This document shows, one piece after another, positions 10,501 through 20,435 of a stretch of DNA of 64,000 nucleotides; positions within the stretch are counted from its first letter, which is position 1; the number at the start of each line of letters is the position of its first letter. The DNA is from Ostrinia nubilalis. Taxonomy: Eukaryota; Arthropoda; Insecta; Lepidoptera; Crambidae. The stretch covers positions 3,660,501-3,724,500 of the forward strand of contig NC_087112.1 of NCBI RefSeq assembly GCF_963855985.1. The letters are read 5' to 3'. Both the position numbers and the translations under genes were made by a program. The notes under the pieces are model-generated. The model saw only the letters and a program-made list of their open reading frames with translations, had not been told where the DNA came from and made no database searches.

Positions 10501-10792
10501 GTGTGCTTACCATGAGTTTACGTTACGTGTGCTCGCTAGCGACTGCGTAAAAAAATGATGACATTACACCACCTTACTTTAACTTTGACAAACGTCAAAA
10601 ATCTGTCAAATTCCATACAAAAAACACCGGTTATCGTCATAGTTACCGTCAAAGTTAGGTGGTGCAACTCAGCCTAAATGTATAACACATTGTACAGCGC
10701 CCCTAGCGGCTACTTTCAAGAACTAAAATCTTCATAGATTTTTTGACGTACTCGCTAGCGAGCACACCTAACGTAAACCATGGTAAGCACAC
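10501..10792. mobile_element. fold-back MITE family B, interrupted
   Basis: Ends GTGTGCTTACCATGAGTTTACG and CGTAAACCATGGTAAGCACAC continue inward to TGTGCTCGCTAGCGA / TCGCTAGCGAGCACA. The core TTGTACAGCGCCCCTAGCGG is shared with 13220, 52780 (diverged) and 55440, and is inverted at 13060. A family A MITE sits inside it (about 10568-10674). Confidence 0.85.
10568..10674. mobile_element. MITE family A nested in family B
   Basis: Reads CACCACCTTACTTTAACTTTGAC..CACCGGTTATCG..AGGTGGTGCAACTCAGCC, the family A sequence in inverse orientation with an eroded left end. Removing it restores the GTGACATTAAATGTATAAC junction seen in the family B copy at 13200. Confidence 0.8.
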
Positions 10793-10862
10793 AGAAGTCA
10801 TTCTTGTTTTCGATTAATAATAAATTGGCCTATTTTAATTGAACTAAAGGTCTAAAACTTAA

Positions 10863-11010
10863 GTCAGTCAGTGTCTGAGATAAAAGAGCGGCAAGGGAGG
10901 GGTGACATTGACATTATGACGTAACAGAGCTGAAACATATTTGAAGTTTCGCGGACGATTGACGTCTCAAAAACATCCCAACCGCTCCCTTACCTCATGC
11001 ACTGATTGAG
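10863..11010. mobile_element. TTAA-flanked MITE
   Basis: Flanked by TTAA at 10859-10862 and 11011-11014, with inverted ends GTCAGTCAGTG and CACTGATTGAG and subterminal GGCAAGGGAGG / CCGCTCCCTTACC. TTAA targets are typical of piggyBac-type transposition. A diverged relative lies at 56455-56825. Confidence 0.75.
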
Positions 11011-11039
11011 TTAAGCACTGGACCTATAGTACATAGCTT

Positions 11040-11309
11040 TCAGCTTTTTCACAGATTCTGCCATACAGAAAAAGAAACGGCCATGCATGTTCTTTGCTCA
11101 TGCGGCCCGCTTATGAGCAAAAGAAGTATCCATCTCGGGCGACACATCATGCACCCGGATGAGACAGCAGATATCACGCTCCAAAGAATCTGGAAATTTA
11201 TAGACTCAACGGGACTAAGCAGTGAACTCTAAAGACAAGGGTTGCCACAATAGATCAAACCTGGTCGAGCTGGCGCAAATGAAGGCCCAAAAACCAATAA
11301 TAATAATAA
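11040..11309 (+). mobile_element. 5'-truncated R1/I-like LINE end with 14-bp target duplication
   Basis: ATAGTACATAGCTT occurs at 11026-11039 and again at 11310-11323, bracketing the insert. The insert encodes the last part of a LINE ORF2: a zinc-finger-like FCHTEKETAMHVLCSCGPL, then a short tail ending in SSEL and a stop at about 11230. Cys/His tails of this type close the ORF2 of R1- and I-clade LINEs. After about 65 bases of 3' untranslated sequence it ends in (AAT)n. Confidence 0.87.
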
Positions 11310-11323
11310 ATAGTACATAGCTT

Positions 11324-11684
11324 GGTACATTTATATCCTTATCGTTCTCCCAGCAAGTTGGAATGACACAATTACCAGACAAACCATGTTACCAGAAAAC
11401 GTCCTATCGCCGTGGGCGTCCCCCGAACACCCAGACGGTATTGTTATACAAAACATCATCATTATCAGCTAAGACAAAATTACCATTACAATCTTTGGGA
11501 TCTCCAGACGATTTAGAATTTAGGAGTTAAAGCGACAAAAAGGTTACGTCAAAAAAGTGGTCCGACCCAAATAAGTGCTCCGGAGGTATCAGAGCTGTAT
11601 AATGGAGGTAATGAACAGTAAATTCACTCCTTTTACACCTAACTATCGTATGATTGTGGCAGAGTAGAGTAGAATCACTAGGAT
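11324..11684. other. no recognised feature
   Basis: Unassigned. Confidence 0.4.
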
Positions 11685-11852
11685 CACCCCATCCTTCCCT
11701 GTGGATGTCGTAAAAAGTGACTAAGGGAGAAATATGCGAAAGTTAGGCCGGTACGTTAGGGAGAGTACGTAAACCAAATCTTTTTGGCACTGGTAAGTAA
11801 AGTAGAGGGTCATGGTCTTGCAGCAGACACTAAGAGGTAATGATGATGGTGA
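11685..11852 (+). mobile_element. retroelement 3' end, family H
   Basis: TTCCCTGTGGATGTCGTAAAAAGTGACTAAGGGAGAAATATGCGAA, then AGTAGAGGGTCATGGTCTTGCAGCAGACACTAA and a GATGATGGTGATGATGA tail. Related ends are at 22170-22305 and 43228-43395, and in reverse at 25336-25800. Confidence 0.65.
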
Positions 11853-11934
11853 TGATGAAAATATATTCGCAAGGGAAAAAGGTCTAGATTACTAGTAGGA
11901 AGTATTAACTTCCTAATATGAATTCCCACTAAGT

Positions 11935-12065
11935 GGACCGAAGATCTGTTGAAGGCCGCGGGAATCACCTGGATGCGGGAATCACCTGGATGCGGGTAAC
12001 GCAGGACCACTCGTTCTTGGGAAGCCTTTGCCCAGCAGTGGACGTCATTTGGCCGAAAAGGACAA
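11935..12065 (+). mobile_element. RTE-like LINE ORF2 end
   Basis: The plus strand encodes WTEDLLKAAGITWMR, then, with a 17-bp duplication (AATCACCTGGATGCGGG twice), VTQDHSF and a piece ending at the CAGCAGTGGACGTC signature. This is the conserved W-D/E-D-x-x-x-A-G..W-M..D-R/H-S tail of lepidopteran RTE-like ORF2s. Confidence 0.8.
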
Positions 12066-12913
12066 TGAGCCTACTGCAATTATAATCTGTTGCAGTTACA
12101 GAATACGAACAAAAAGTTAGGCAAGCGAACATCGACCGCAAGGTGACCCCATGGCAGGGCGTTTGCTACGATTTTGGCTTGCACATAAAAAGGCGATTAA
12201 GAAAATTTAGTGCCAGATAATGAAATACTGTTTGAAAACAGATATCAGTACAGGCTTTGGCTCTAATTAGACATAATTTTTGAATTAACTTATTTGAACC
12301 CTCAGCGTTTTGGTTGCCCAGGACTGTTCTAAGTACTGAGCTAGAGGCATCGATTACTCCGTCGGCATATGATACTGGGAACCACCATGAAGGTCTGATG
12401 AGTAGACACCTGTAGGCCTAGGTTTGCGCACCCTGATATAAGTTTCTCGAGTAATTTAATCGATGTTACGCGATAAGCTCATATATTTGACGTCTAAAAT
12501 CATCGATAGCATTTTATCATGACGCCCTAGCCCGGTTAGTTCGGCAAAGATCGTAGATAAAAATTTCATCTGAAGCAGTAAATTTTCCAAATGAAAAAGC
12601 AAGTTCTTCTTATGTTTAATTACCTATGTTTTGTTCTATAGGATATGAATACACTTTTGCTGGAAGATAGCACGTTTTACAACTAACTACACAAGATTCA
12701 CTAGCATTTAGTAAGATTTGAAACAGAAACACTTTTATTAATTCACAAACAAAAGCTGCACCTTTTTCTCTGAACCCAATTGGTTTCGTGATTTTTATTG
12801 AAACTTTCTCTTCAGTAATGATGTACATCCTCTCCCGTAATCCAGGGATATCCGCAGCACTTATTGAGGATATCCTACCTGCCTGAAGCTACCGATTAAG
12901 TATGTCTGACTTA
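12066..12913. other. no recognised feature
   Basis: Unassigned. A 70-codon minus-strand frame (12616-12828) has no recognisable domain or splice context. Confidence 0.4.
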
Positions 12914-12972
12914 GAGCCAAAGCACACGATACGTTTCGGCGTCGCACCGCTCGTGTGCCCGCCACAGATCAG

Positions 12973-13158
12973 TGGTAAGCTTACCATGAGTTTACACGTT
13001 AGGTGTGCTCGCTAGTGAGTGCGTAAAAAAAATCTATGAAGATTTCAGTTCTTGAAAATAGTTACTAGGGGCGCTGTACAATTTGTCATACATTTTAATG
13101 TCATTTTTCTACGCAGTCGCTAGCGAGCACACCTAATTTAAAGTCATGGTAAGCACAC
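12973..13158. mobile_element. MITE family B copy
   Basis: GCTTACCATGAGTTTACACG at the left and AGTCATGGTAAGCACACC at the right, with GTGTGCTCGCTAGTGAG / CTAGCGAGCACACC. The core is inverted relative to 10680 (CTAGGGGCGCTGTACAA). Confidence 0.82.
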
Positions 13159-13393
13159 CAGTTTACGTCAAACGAATTCGATATCGACTGCGTTAAAAAA
13201 GTGACATTAAATGTATAACGGATTGTACAGCGCCCCTAGCGGAAACTTTCAAAAACTGAAATCTTCATTTATCCCTTAAACTGCGGAATATAGAAACTGT
13301 CAATCTGAGGCAACATAATATGTCTGGCTACGCAGTCGAGGGTTTATTTTTTTAACGCGGTCGATATTGATTCCGTTTGATAAACCTCACACT
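13156..13393. mobile_element. MITE family B, subtype with GTTTACGTCAAACG end
   Basis: Left CAGTTTACGTCAAACG and right CGTTTGATAAACCTCACACT, with the core TTGTACAGCGCCCCTAGCGG. It adjoins the preceding copy. The same subtype is found at 55374-55536. Confidence 0.78.
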
Positions 13394-13765
13394 GGGCGTA
13401 GTGATATTTCTATGTGAAACGACGCAGCGACACCGCTCCGGCGTCGCATCGCCGCCGCTACGCATCGTGTGCTTTGGCTCTTATTTAAGTCCTGGTAAAA
13501 GTTACGGTAACGTGAAAGGTTTGTGCCCTGGGGCGTAGAGTTTTGACGCGTACACCAATAATAATGATTTTGAACACGATCCGAGTGTAAGCCTCCTTCT
13601 TGGAAGAGAGAATGAGAAAAAATAGGCAAAGTTGCAATAATTAGGCGACTCTACATTTGGATTTGGGAATTGCTCCCCCTATTTTTTTTTTGTAATTTTC
13701 ACATAGATCATAAAAGGAATGAACGCAATTTATCCACGTCTGATGTTACGTATTGGTTCTGTACG

Positions 13766-14006
13766 GCTAGCTCGAAAAACTTTCGAGTTCAAATCGTTTG
13801 CGTACTCGAATCGCCATCAAAAGATTTAGTACGAAAACTACAGCAGCCCCTTGTGAAAGTGTCGTAAAGTGAACTTAGTGTATGAAATGGTTGCACGACA
13901 CTTATTTTGAGAATCAAAATTGTTACGTTATAGTTTAATTCGAAGGTTGAGTATCGAATTTTATCGAATACGCAAACGATTCGAAGACGAAAGTTGTTCA
14001 TGCTAG
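13766..14006. mobile_element. fold-back element
   Basis: GCTAGCTCGAAAAACTTTCG..AATCGTTTGCGTACTCGA at the left pairs with TCGAATACGCAAACGATTCG..CGAAAGTTGTTCATGCTAG at the right. Arms are imperfect, about 55 bp. No target duplication identified. Confidence 0.65.
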
Positions 14007-14516
14007 AGGTACTGATATCAAAACGAAATTAAATAAAAACATCGAATCTAAAAAATGAACGATAACCAGCCAGCTTTTTTAGCATTTTAGGTTTGAGGTT
14101 TTATGAGTTTCTAGGCATATTTTGTGAATATTCTGGTCTTATATTCTTTTCAAAGTTCTCCGAGAGTCACTCATAGTATCAATATATTTGAAAACTAATT
14201 TTAAACCAAGTTACGTCGGTAATTTCTTGCGCCTAAATTTTAACTGTTGCAAGAGTAGGTATTTTATTTTGGAGGTCATTTCAATCCAAAAAGTCTAACG
14301 ACCTGTGACTGGAGGTGACCATTTTGACAAGGTCGAACGTGAAATAAATCTTACGTCATTTTGTTTGGTAATTGCACTATAATAGGAAGTATTGAATGTT
14401 ATTTCGTACATAACTGTGTTAATGCATTGTTTTGTAATGGATTTTTGATTTTTTTCAGTTCGCAATTAAGATAAATTGCTTGCTTTGAGTAATTTTGAGT
14501 ATATAAACAGTTTTTT
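14007..14516. other. no recognised feature
   Basis: Unassigned. Confidence 0.4.
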
Positions 14517-14600
14517 TAACCATAACGGGGAAGTTCTTGGCATGTATTTCTCCTAATGGGAAGTGATGATCAGGTGAAAATGGAAGCGAGCTGCTCCCGA
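14517..14600 (-). mobile_element. retroelement tail, minus
   Basis: TTTTTTTAACCATAACGGGGAAGTTCTTGGCATGTATTTCTCC..GAAGTGATGATCAGG is a diverged copy of 39850-39935, with its A tail on the minus strand. Confidence 0.55.
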
Positions 14601-14782
14601 AATCTTCAATCTCGAAGAAATTTTATTATATCCTATCTCCAACTGCCGAAACATAAAAATATTGGGAGTCAAACTAGGTACCACTAGAGTACAGAAGCAA
14701 TTGTACGATTCATTTGGTACTAATATTTACAAGCAAAAGATTTATCACCATATATTAGTTAGAGAACTAAACAGTTTAATTA

Positions 14783-15005
14783 TCTATCTATCTATCTATG
14801 TCAGCCTTTGGGTTCGTCTTCGAACATAGGCCTCCTCTTCAACCCTCCACCGACTTCTGTCCCTGGCCACACGCATCCAGTTCACTCCAGCCTGCTGCCG
14901 GATATCGTCTGTCCACCGTTTAGGCGGTCTTCCCCTGCCGCGGGTGTTGTTGCGGGGTCTCCACTCCAGGGTCTTTCTGGCCCAGCGATCCTGGTTCATT
15001 CCTGG
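14783..15005 (-). mobile_element. RTE-like LINE ORF2 C-terminus with (ATAG)n tail
   Basis: The minus strand encodes DRWARKTLEWRP, RGRGRPPKRWTDDIRQQAG and NWMRVARDRSRWR, then EEEAYVRR and a stop at about 14796. This is the usual end of RTE-type ORF2 proteins (RPxxRWxDDI..W..A.DR..W). The 3' tail is a TATC run at 14783-14799 (ATAG repeats on the minus strand). The 5' side is truncated at about 15005. Confidence 0.87.
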
Positions 15006-15050
15006 TTTAATTTAATTATAGAATAGAATAATCTTTATTGCCAAAACTTA

Positions 15051-15708
15051 CATTTATGATGTTTTGCGTCATTCTATGACAGTGCAATATCATTTGATTG
15101 GACTAAAATAATATTTTTGATCGTGATCAAATGATTAAAAGATAACGTCAATAAAAAGATATGTATTGACGTAATATTTATTATAATCCATACTGATCAA
15201 CCTTTTTTTTACTGTAACCGGATAAAAAAGCATTTGATTTAGACGAAATAACAACTTGTTATAATTAAAAAAAATGCACGCAGCCAGACACATTACAAAA
15301 ACTTTTTTAATCCCCAAAAGCTTGTTAAAAAGAGTATCTTAAAAACATAATCATTACCCCTTTAACGCGTACGGTCCGCAAAAAACATGTCTGCCCTAAC
15401 CTACCATATAATTCGCTTTACGTAACCTTAGCTACATGGACCCATTATGCAGTTTTTTATTTGTTACTGTAAATGTAATAAATTTATGTGAAAATTATTA
15501 ATAATTACCGGTTATTATGACTCATAATTTGGTAAATGTAATTAATATTCTAAAATCATTTATGTAGGTATGTAAAAAAACTAGGCGGCAGGCCACCCCC
15601 GCCGCACCTTAACCTATTTGAATCTTTAAATCAAAACAATTTATGTTATGGGCATCATGGCAAAGTAATATTACGCAGGAAACATTCCAAACTCATTATG
15701 CCAAATTA
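15051..15708. other. no recognised feature
   Basis: Unassigned. An ATTCTATAATTA-type AT-rich sequence with CTTTATTGCC precedes it at about 15016-15050 and may be a reversed retroelement end. Confidence 0.4.
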
Positions 15709-16883
15709 GGGTAAGTGCGCTAGTTTTCGTCCAATTATCGGAGTTGCCAACTTTGTGATGCGAAATGAATATGTTAAAATACCCTTCCTCATATGATGTC
15801 ATTTTAGTCCTTATATAGTCTACTTGACGTTAATATTATATGACAATAAGTAAATACCACGGGTTTTTTTATAAAAAATATTTTATGCAAAAGAGGCGAT
15901 TTCACTAGTTTTCGTCCAAAAAAATCAGTTTTCGTCCTAGTGTAGGCTAGTTTTCGACCACTGTGTAGAAAAAAGGGTGCAGTTGAATTATTGACTCAAA
16001 ACCAATTCTACAATACAGTAACTATGGATTGTGGTATATCATTTGAAAGGTAATTTTGTTAGCTTTCAAATGATATCAAAAAGATTTAAATAAGTTTCTT
16101 ACCTAAATTTAGGAAAATATTGCAATAGGTCGAAGGACAAATGGACGAAAACTAATCTACAGGAATAGCTAATTTTGGTTTTCGTCCACCCCAGTGCTTG
16201 CTCATGACGTCATGGACGAAAACACAACAACGTTTAAAGCTGTTTTTTGTTTTCGTCCACATCTTTTTAACGGTTTTTATGGGTTTATCACTGTTAAAAA
16301 GTGGACGTAAACTAAAATGTTTAATGTAATAGCAATAAAGATCATATTGGAAAAAAAAAACATTGTTTTTTGTAGGTCCATTGAAGTAAAATGATTATTA
16401 ATAATATTAACTAGGTGTCAGGGTTTCCGTCCACGTGGACGAAAACCAAAATCTTGCAAAATTGTTATGCTAGTATTAGTCCACTTAATTATCCAAGATT
16501 CCTGTACAAAAACTTTAATAAACCCTTAAAATAGTGTTTATTATGCTAATAATTAGACATACGTGCCAAAAACATTACGTAAAGTAGCTAAAACAGTAAT
16601 TAAACATACCATGAAAGTTCCCTACCGGCACGTTTTTTTTCTAACTTGACGACGTTTTCCATTCACCTGTGTGCAGCAGCAACTTCCGTAGATTTTTTTG
16701 GAGTTATTACTTGTCAAATTACATTTTCATGCAGGCAGAACTGTTACTTAGATATTATAGATTGTAACAAGTCCAAACTTGCACGGAAAGTTAGGTTTGT
16801 ATTCTAATTTTCCGTATTTGTTTGAGGCAAGTCGGTCAAATGGACGAAAACAGGAGCTGGACGGAAAACCGGCGCAATTACCC
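15709..16883. mobile_element. 1.18-kb TIR element with 13 dispersed TTTTCGTCC motifs
   Basis: Ends GGGTAAGTGCGC..GTTTTCGTCCA and TGGACGGAAAACCGGCGCAATTACCC are inverted repeats flanked by TA (15707-15708, 16884-16885). TTTTCGTCC occurs exactly at 15724, 15909, 15929, 16179 and 16250. Its reverse, GGACGAAAA, is at 16143, 16214, 16437 and 16842. One-base variants are at 15951, 16303, 16424 and 16859. Forward copies lie mostly to the left and reverse copies to the right. No open frame of note. Repeated subterminal motifs of this kind are known as transposase-binding sites in some DNA transposons; that role is inferred here. Confidence 0.8.
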
Positions 16884-17124
16884 TATATTAGTATAAGATA
16901 TCAAAACGTTCAAAATGTTTGGCTGTACACGAGCCGGTGTTCTCTTTTATGATATTTGTTAGTACTAAGATTACATTGTTAAATAATTATTAAATAATCA
17001 CTGATAAATGTCATGAATTTCTTACTTTTACCTTGACTGTCGGTAATCATTCATAATAACCAGTAATTTTAATAATTTTCAATTCATAACATTTACCGTA
17101 ACATTCGCTAACCGGACGATATCC

Positions 17125-17220
17125 AGACTATTGTGCGCTTCTAGGAATCGAACCAAGGACTCGTTGGGGCAGGTCGTAGAGACACAACGGTCACCTTGCA
17201 GTTCGTTGACCCCAGTCAAA
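17125..17220 (-). mobile_element. possible tRNA-like SINE piece
   Basis: The minus strand reads GACCGTTGTGTCTCTACGACCTG..CGAGTCCTTGGTTCGATTCCTAG, a box B-like GGTTCGATTCC with a plausible tRNA-like spacing upstream. Only this one copy is clear, so assignment is tentative. Confidence 0.4.
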
Positions 17221-17409
17221 ATGCAGCCGGCTCGACTGATTTGCAAAGAAATTCGCTGCTTTTTGCTGACGATACCGGTTTCTATGCATGTCTACTTCCA
17301 TTGTTTTTGTTTTGTTTTTAAGGGATCGAGGCAGGCATTTGTTTTGTTTAGAGGTAGGCAGTATTAAATACTTATTTAATTTAAAAAAACTAAAAAAATC
17401 TGCCCACAC

Positions 17410-17610
17410 AACACACTGGCCACATAAAAAATGCACTGCACGCCACACTTAAAACGAAGAAAATTATTCAAACTTGAAAAAAAAAGGTAGGTATTAGGTA
17501 CTTATTTATACACAAAGTTAAAAAACCTTTTCTGGTACCTAAATACTGGCCACATAAAAAATACACATCACACTTTAAACGAGGAAAATTCAAACTTGAA
17601 AAAAGAAAGT
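17410..17610. repeat. two-copy tandem repeat, period about 133 bp
   Basis: ACTGGCCACATAAAAAATGCAC..TTCAAACTTGAAAAAAA at 17415 recurs as ACTGGCCACATAAAAAATACAC..TTCAAACTTGAAAAAAG at 17546. The copies differ by small indels. Confidence 0.75.
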
Positions 17611-17634
17611 AAATAGTGTACTACAATCTACTCG

Positions 17635-17745
17635 AAAACTTGACCTTCACAGGTTGGGTTTTTATTGGCGGTCAAGCTGTAGATCCTGGCTACACAGGAG
17701 TTGCAGCGGTGGGAACGAGAGGTGGGAATAGTCCCGTAGGTAACT
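17635..17745 (+). repeat. interspersed repeat family F
   Basis: TTGGGTTTTTATTGGCGGTC, AAGCTGTAGATCCTGGCTAC and GCAGCGGTGGGAACGAGAGG, then GGAATAGTCCCGT. Nearly identical to 57230-57330. Confidence 0.8.
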
Positions 17746-18249
17746 TGTAAGCATTAAATTATTGAACCTATTTAATCAAACGAGAAAATCCTGTACATTA
17801 TACTTCTTACGTAATGTTATTAAACATTAATTAATAACATTTTCCTGCTGAAAACTACCCAATCCCGAACACAATATTCATGGAAATGATTGAGTTCATA
17901 TCAGTTGTTTACTATAGGTACTATAATATATTATGTGCAACATAACGTAATAATGTAAAAATAAATCATGATATAATACGGTTGGTATGTTTTTGTATGA
18001 AATTTGGAACACAATATGAGGCTATGGTAATAAGCGGTAGCGGTAAGATTAGCGGTTTTAGGGTTGACTATAGTCAACAAAAAAACTCGTATTTAAAACT
18101 AAGAGCAACGGGACTCGGTAAACGCTTTTTCTTATTATGGAATACGAGTGCTTAAAGCTAGTTTTAGCTGTGTTGCTGCTAGCCGCAACCCCAGCTAGGT
18201 CCAATAGGTATTTTTTCAGTTTTTAGAAAACATAAGCTCATTTTTAGTA
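17746..18249. other. no recognised feature
   Basis: Unassigned AT-rich DNA. Confidence 0.4.
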
Positions 18250-18350
18250 AATAATTTTGTCGTTTCAGCCAAATGACATCTCCCAAGGATTTTCATTACG
18301 GCCGGTCCTGCGCTGCCCGCAAGCATAGTTCCCTAGACATTCAGTAGATA
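18250..18350 (-). mobile_element. RTE-like LINE 3' fragment
   Basis: GTCGTTTCAGCCAAATGACATCTCCCAAGGATTTTCATTACGGCCGGTCCTGCGCTGCCCGC is the reverse of an ORF2 end with an internal deletion relative to 32018-32100. Confidence 0.75.
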
Positions 18351-19202
18351 AAAGCATCTATTTGATTAATAATGCTTTTTTTTACTTAAATGACCTAGAA
18401 ACATTGAAGTAATATTACTACGTATAGAACAGACATCGCGAACAAAATATGTATAGTGCGGGGTGCGGGGCGGGAATTTGACGGACAGCTGTCAGTCAAA
18501 TCCATGACTATCAAGTTTCATAATATATGACGATAAAATCTGCACCAGAAAATGTCGTACTTCATTGATAGGATTGCACGAATAGTGACGTTCCTGCGGT
18601 CGCCTCATCATAGACATTGTGAATCGATTGTGAAAATAAACAAATCGGCTAAATTGTGTTAAATTTTCATGGTGCTCAATAGCAAAAAGGTTCAGCTACT
18701 TACATTATTTTCTTTTATTATATTGTGCGTTTCCTGTAATGTAATCTAAGCTCCCCTCCCTTAGACTAAAATTAGCCCTCCTAGACAAGTGACAAAACGT
18801 AGCAGTTGAAACATTCGAAATCACTTCGCTCTGCCGTTTTTTGGTGTTAGTTACTTCACTCTGTGATGCGATTTTAAAATTACAACTGGCAATTCCGAAT
18901 TCACAACTGAGAGGACTGAGGCTAATCGTGTTACTTGTGCTACAAGTGCGTATGGGCTTCATACTGATGCTTAAGCCATTAATTATTTTTCTTCCCGATT
19001 AAAATCTAATGTAATCGATAATCGCCTTGAGAATCGTTAACTGGTATTTTCTAATTCGATAAAAAAATTACCCATCTCTAGTTTAAAACTGTCATCCAAC
19101 AGCGCACGAAATATTATGAGTTATAGATAATGATACCATTACAGAGGCGACACTTCGTTTACGTTTAGTTTCTGCCTATTGAATTGGATACTGTAAGGAA
19201 AC
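18351..19202. other. no recognised feature
   Basis: Unassigned. An 85-codon minus-strand frame (18705-18962) is Ser/Thr/Asn-rich and resembles no known domain. Confidence 0.4.
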
Positions 19203-19330
19203 ATCGTCATCATCATTTTAGCTACTGGACGTCCACTGCTGAACAAAGGCCTCCTCTAATGATTTCCACATCGCCCAGTTGATAGTGGCCTGCACCCAGC
19301 GTCTTCCTGCTATCTTCAGTCAGTCCATCT
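19203..19330 (-). mobile_element. RTE-like LINE 3' fragment
   Basis: TCATCATCATTTTAGC..GGACGTCCACTGCTGAACAAAGGCCTCC, then TGGCCTGCACCCAGCGTCTTCCTGC. Reversed ORF2 end with (TGA)n tail. Confidence 0.82.
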
Positions 19331-19442
19331 TGAGATTTTAGAAAAATTCCCACTCGTCACGGTAGGAACAAAGCTAGGGATGACCCACGCCTTCATTCCA
19401 GAACCAATAAAATAACTGAAAGTCAGAATTTTATTGTCTCTA

Positions 19443-19706
19443 CAGGGTGTTAGGTAAATGGGTATATGAGCCGACACTAGCCCATGTTAACATAGGCATA
19501 TAAATGGTATGGTGAAGTCAGAAATTTGATATCATGATTTTAATTTTTTTAATTTTCATACAAAATTAATTTTACAAAATCCGATTTGTATGAAAATTAA
19601 AATAGTTAAAATGAAGATATCAATTTTCTGACTTCACCATACCATTTATATGACCATGTTAACATGGGCTAGTGTCGGCTCATATACCAATTTACCTAAC
19701 ACCCTG
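19443..19706. mobile_element. TA-flanked fold-back MITE, CAGGGTGTTAGG ends
   Basis: TA at 19441-19442 and 19707-19708. The ends CAGGGTGTTAGGTAAATGG and AATTTACCTAACACCCTG pair over roughly 110 bp (TATGAGCCGACACTAGCCCATG; TATAAATGGTATGGTGAAGTCAGAAA) around a short loop. CAGGGTG ends with TA targets are typical of mariner-group elements. Confidence 0.88.
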
Positions 19707-19764
19707 TATATGTTAACTATCTCAGTGGTTGAGTACACGTATAATAGCTGTGAGGTAGAAGTTA

Positions 19765-19832
19765 CGGGACTATTCCCACCTCTCCTTTTCACCACTGCAT
19801 CTCCTGTGTAGCTAGCACCTAGACTAGTTGAT
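19765..19832 (-). repeat. interspersed repeat family F, minus fragment
   Basis: ACGGGACTATTCCCACCTCTC..CACCACTGCA..CTCCTGTGTAGC is the reverse of the family F end. Confidence 0.65.
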
Positions 19833-20249
19833 TTAAAGCCAAGGTATATCAGTTTTTAGGTAATGACTTAGTGCATCTAAAAATGTAAAACTTTCTAGTT
19901 TTTTGTAACATTGAAAAATCTAAAAAGGAGCATCATTTTTTTACGTTCAAGTGTTTCTAAGAAATTTAAATGGAAGCTTTTGATGACAACGTATTGCTTA
20001 CTTTTTCAGCTGTCGAACGAATCACTTTTATACTCATAGGTCCTGTACATCGGTAGATTTGGTAAATAAATGAATCCATCCGGACTCAGAAACTAAAAAA
20101 ATTTAAATAGCTGTAATTTTTTAATACTGGATTTGTCGATTAAATTGATCATATTATTGCGCCCTAACGGGTCGGACACTGGTGACCAGACACACTGTAC
20201 AATTATTATAATTTTAGCCTATCTCGTGAGCTAGGTGTCAATAATTAGG
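19833..20249. other. no recognised feature
   Basis: Unassigned. Confidence 0.4.
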
Positions 20250-20435
20250 GTGCTTTACTAACTAACCAGTCGCATACGAACAACAGCAGTGAGATTCAAA
20301 CAAGTTTGATCCATGATGCCGCACTACTATTGTGTGAGCCCACCCGTAACCCAAGCTTGTTTAGCTTAACACAAGGGGCTGGACGGGACTATTAGTAATT
20401 TGTGCAATACAAAGTGCTTATAATCTTTAAAAAAA
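20250..20435 (+). mobile_element. SINE, second copy
   Basis: The body AAGCTTGTTTAGCTTAACACAAGGGGCTGGACGGGACTATTAGTAATTTGTGCAATAC matches 7380-7440. The tRNA-like head is badly decayed. A-rich end at about 20430. Confidence 0.7.

Larger units (their letters stand above)
12914..13480. mobile_element. Harbinger-like MITE carrying two nested MITEs
   Basis: Flanked by TTA at 12911-12913 and 13481-13483. Inverted ends are GAGCCAAAGCACACGATACG and CGCATCGTGTGCTTTGGCTC. Inside are two tandem family B elements (12973-13158 and 13156-13393), so most of the 567 bp is later insertion. Confidence 0.85.

Noticed and set aside
12616..12828. 70-codon minus-strand frame with several Cys
   Set aside because: Looked protein-like, but no family, no splice sites at either end and no signal peptide.
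13387..13629. 80-codon minus-strand frame
   Set aside because: Begins in MITE inverted repeat and continues in unannotated DNA; no domain and no splice context.
18705..18962. 85-codon minus-strand Ser/Thr-rich frame
   Set aside because: No recognisable domain; low-complexity composition of AT-rich DNA.
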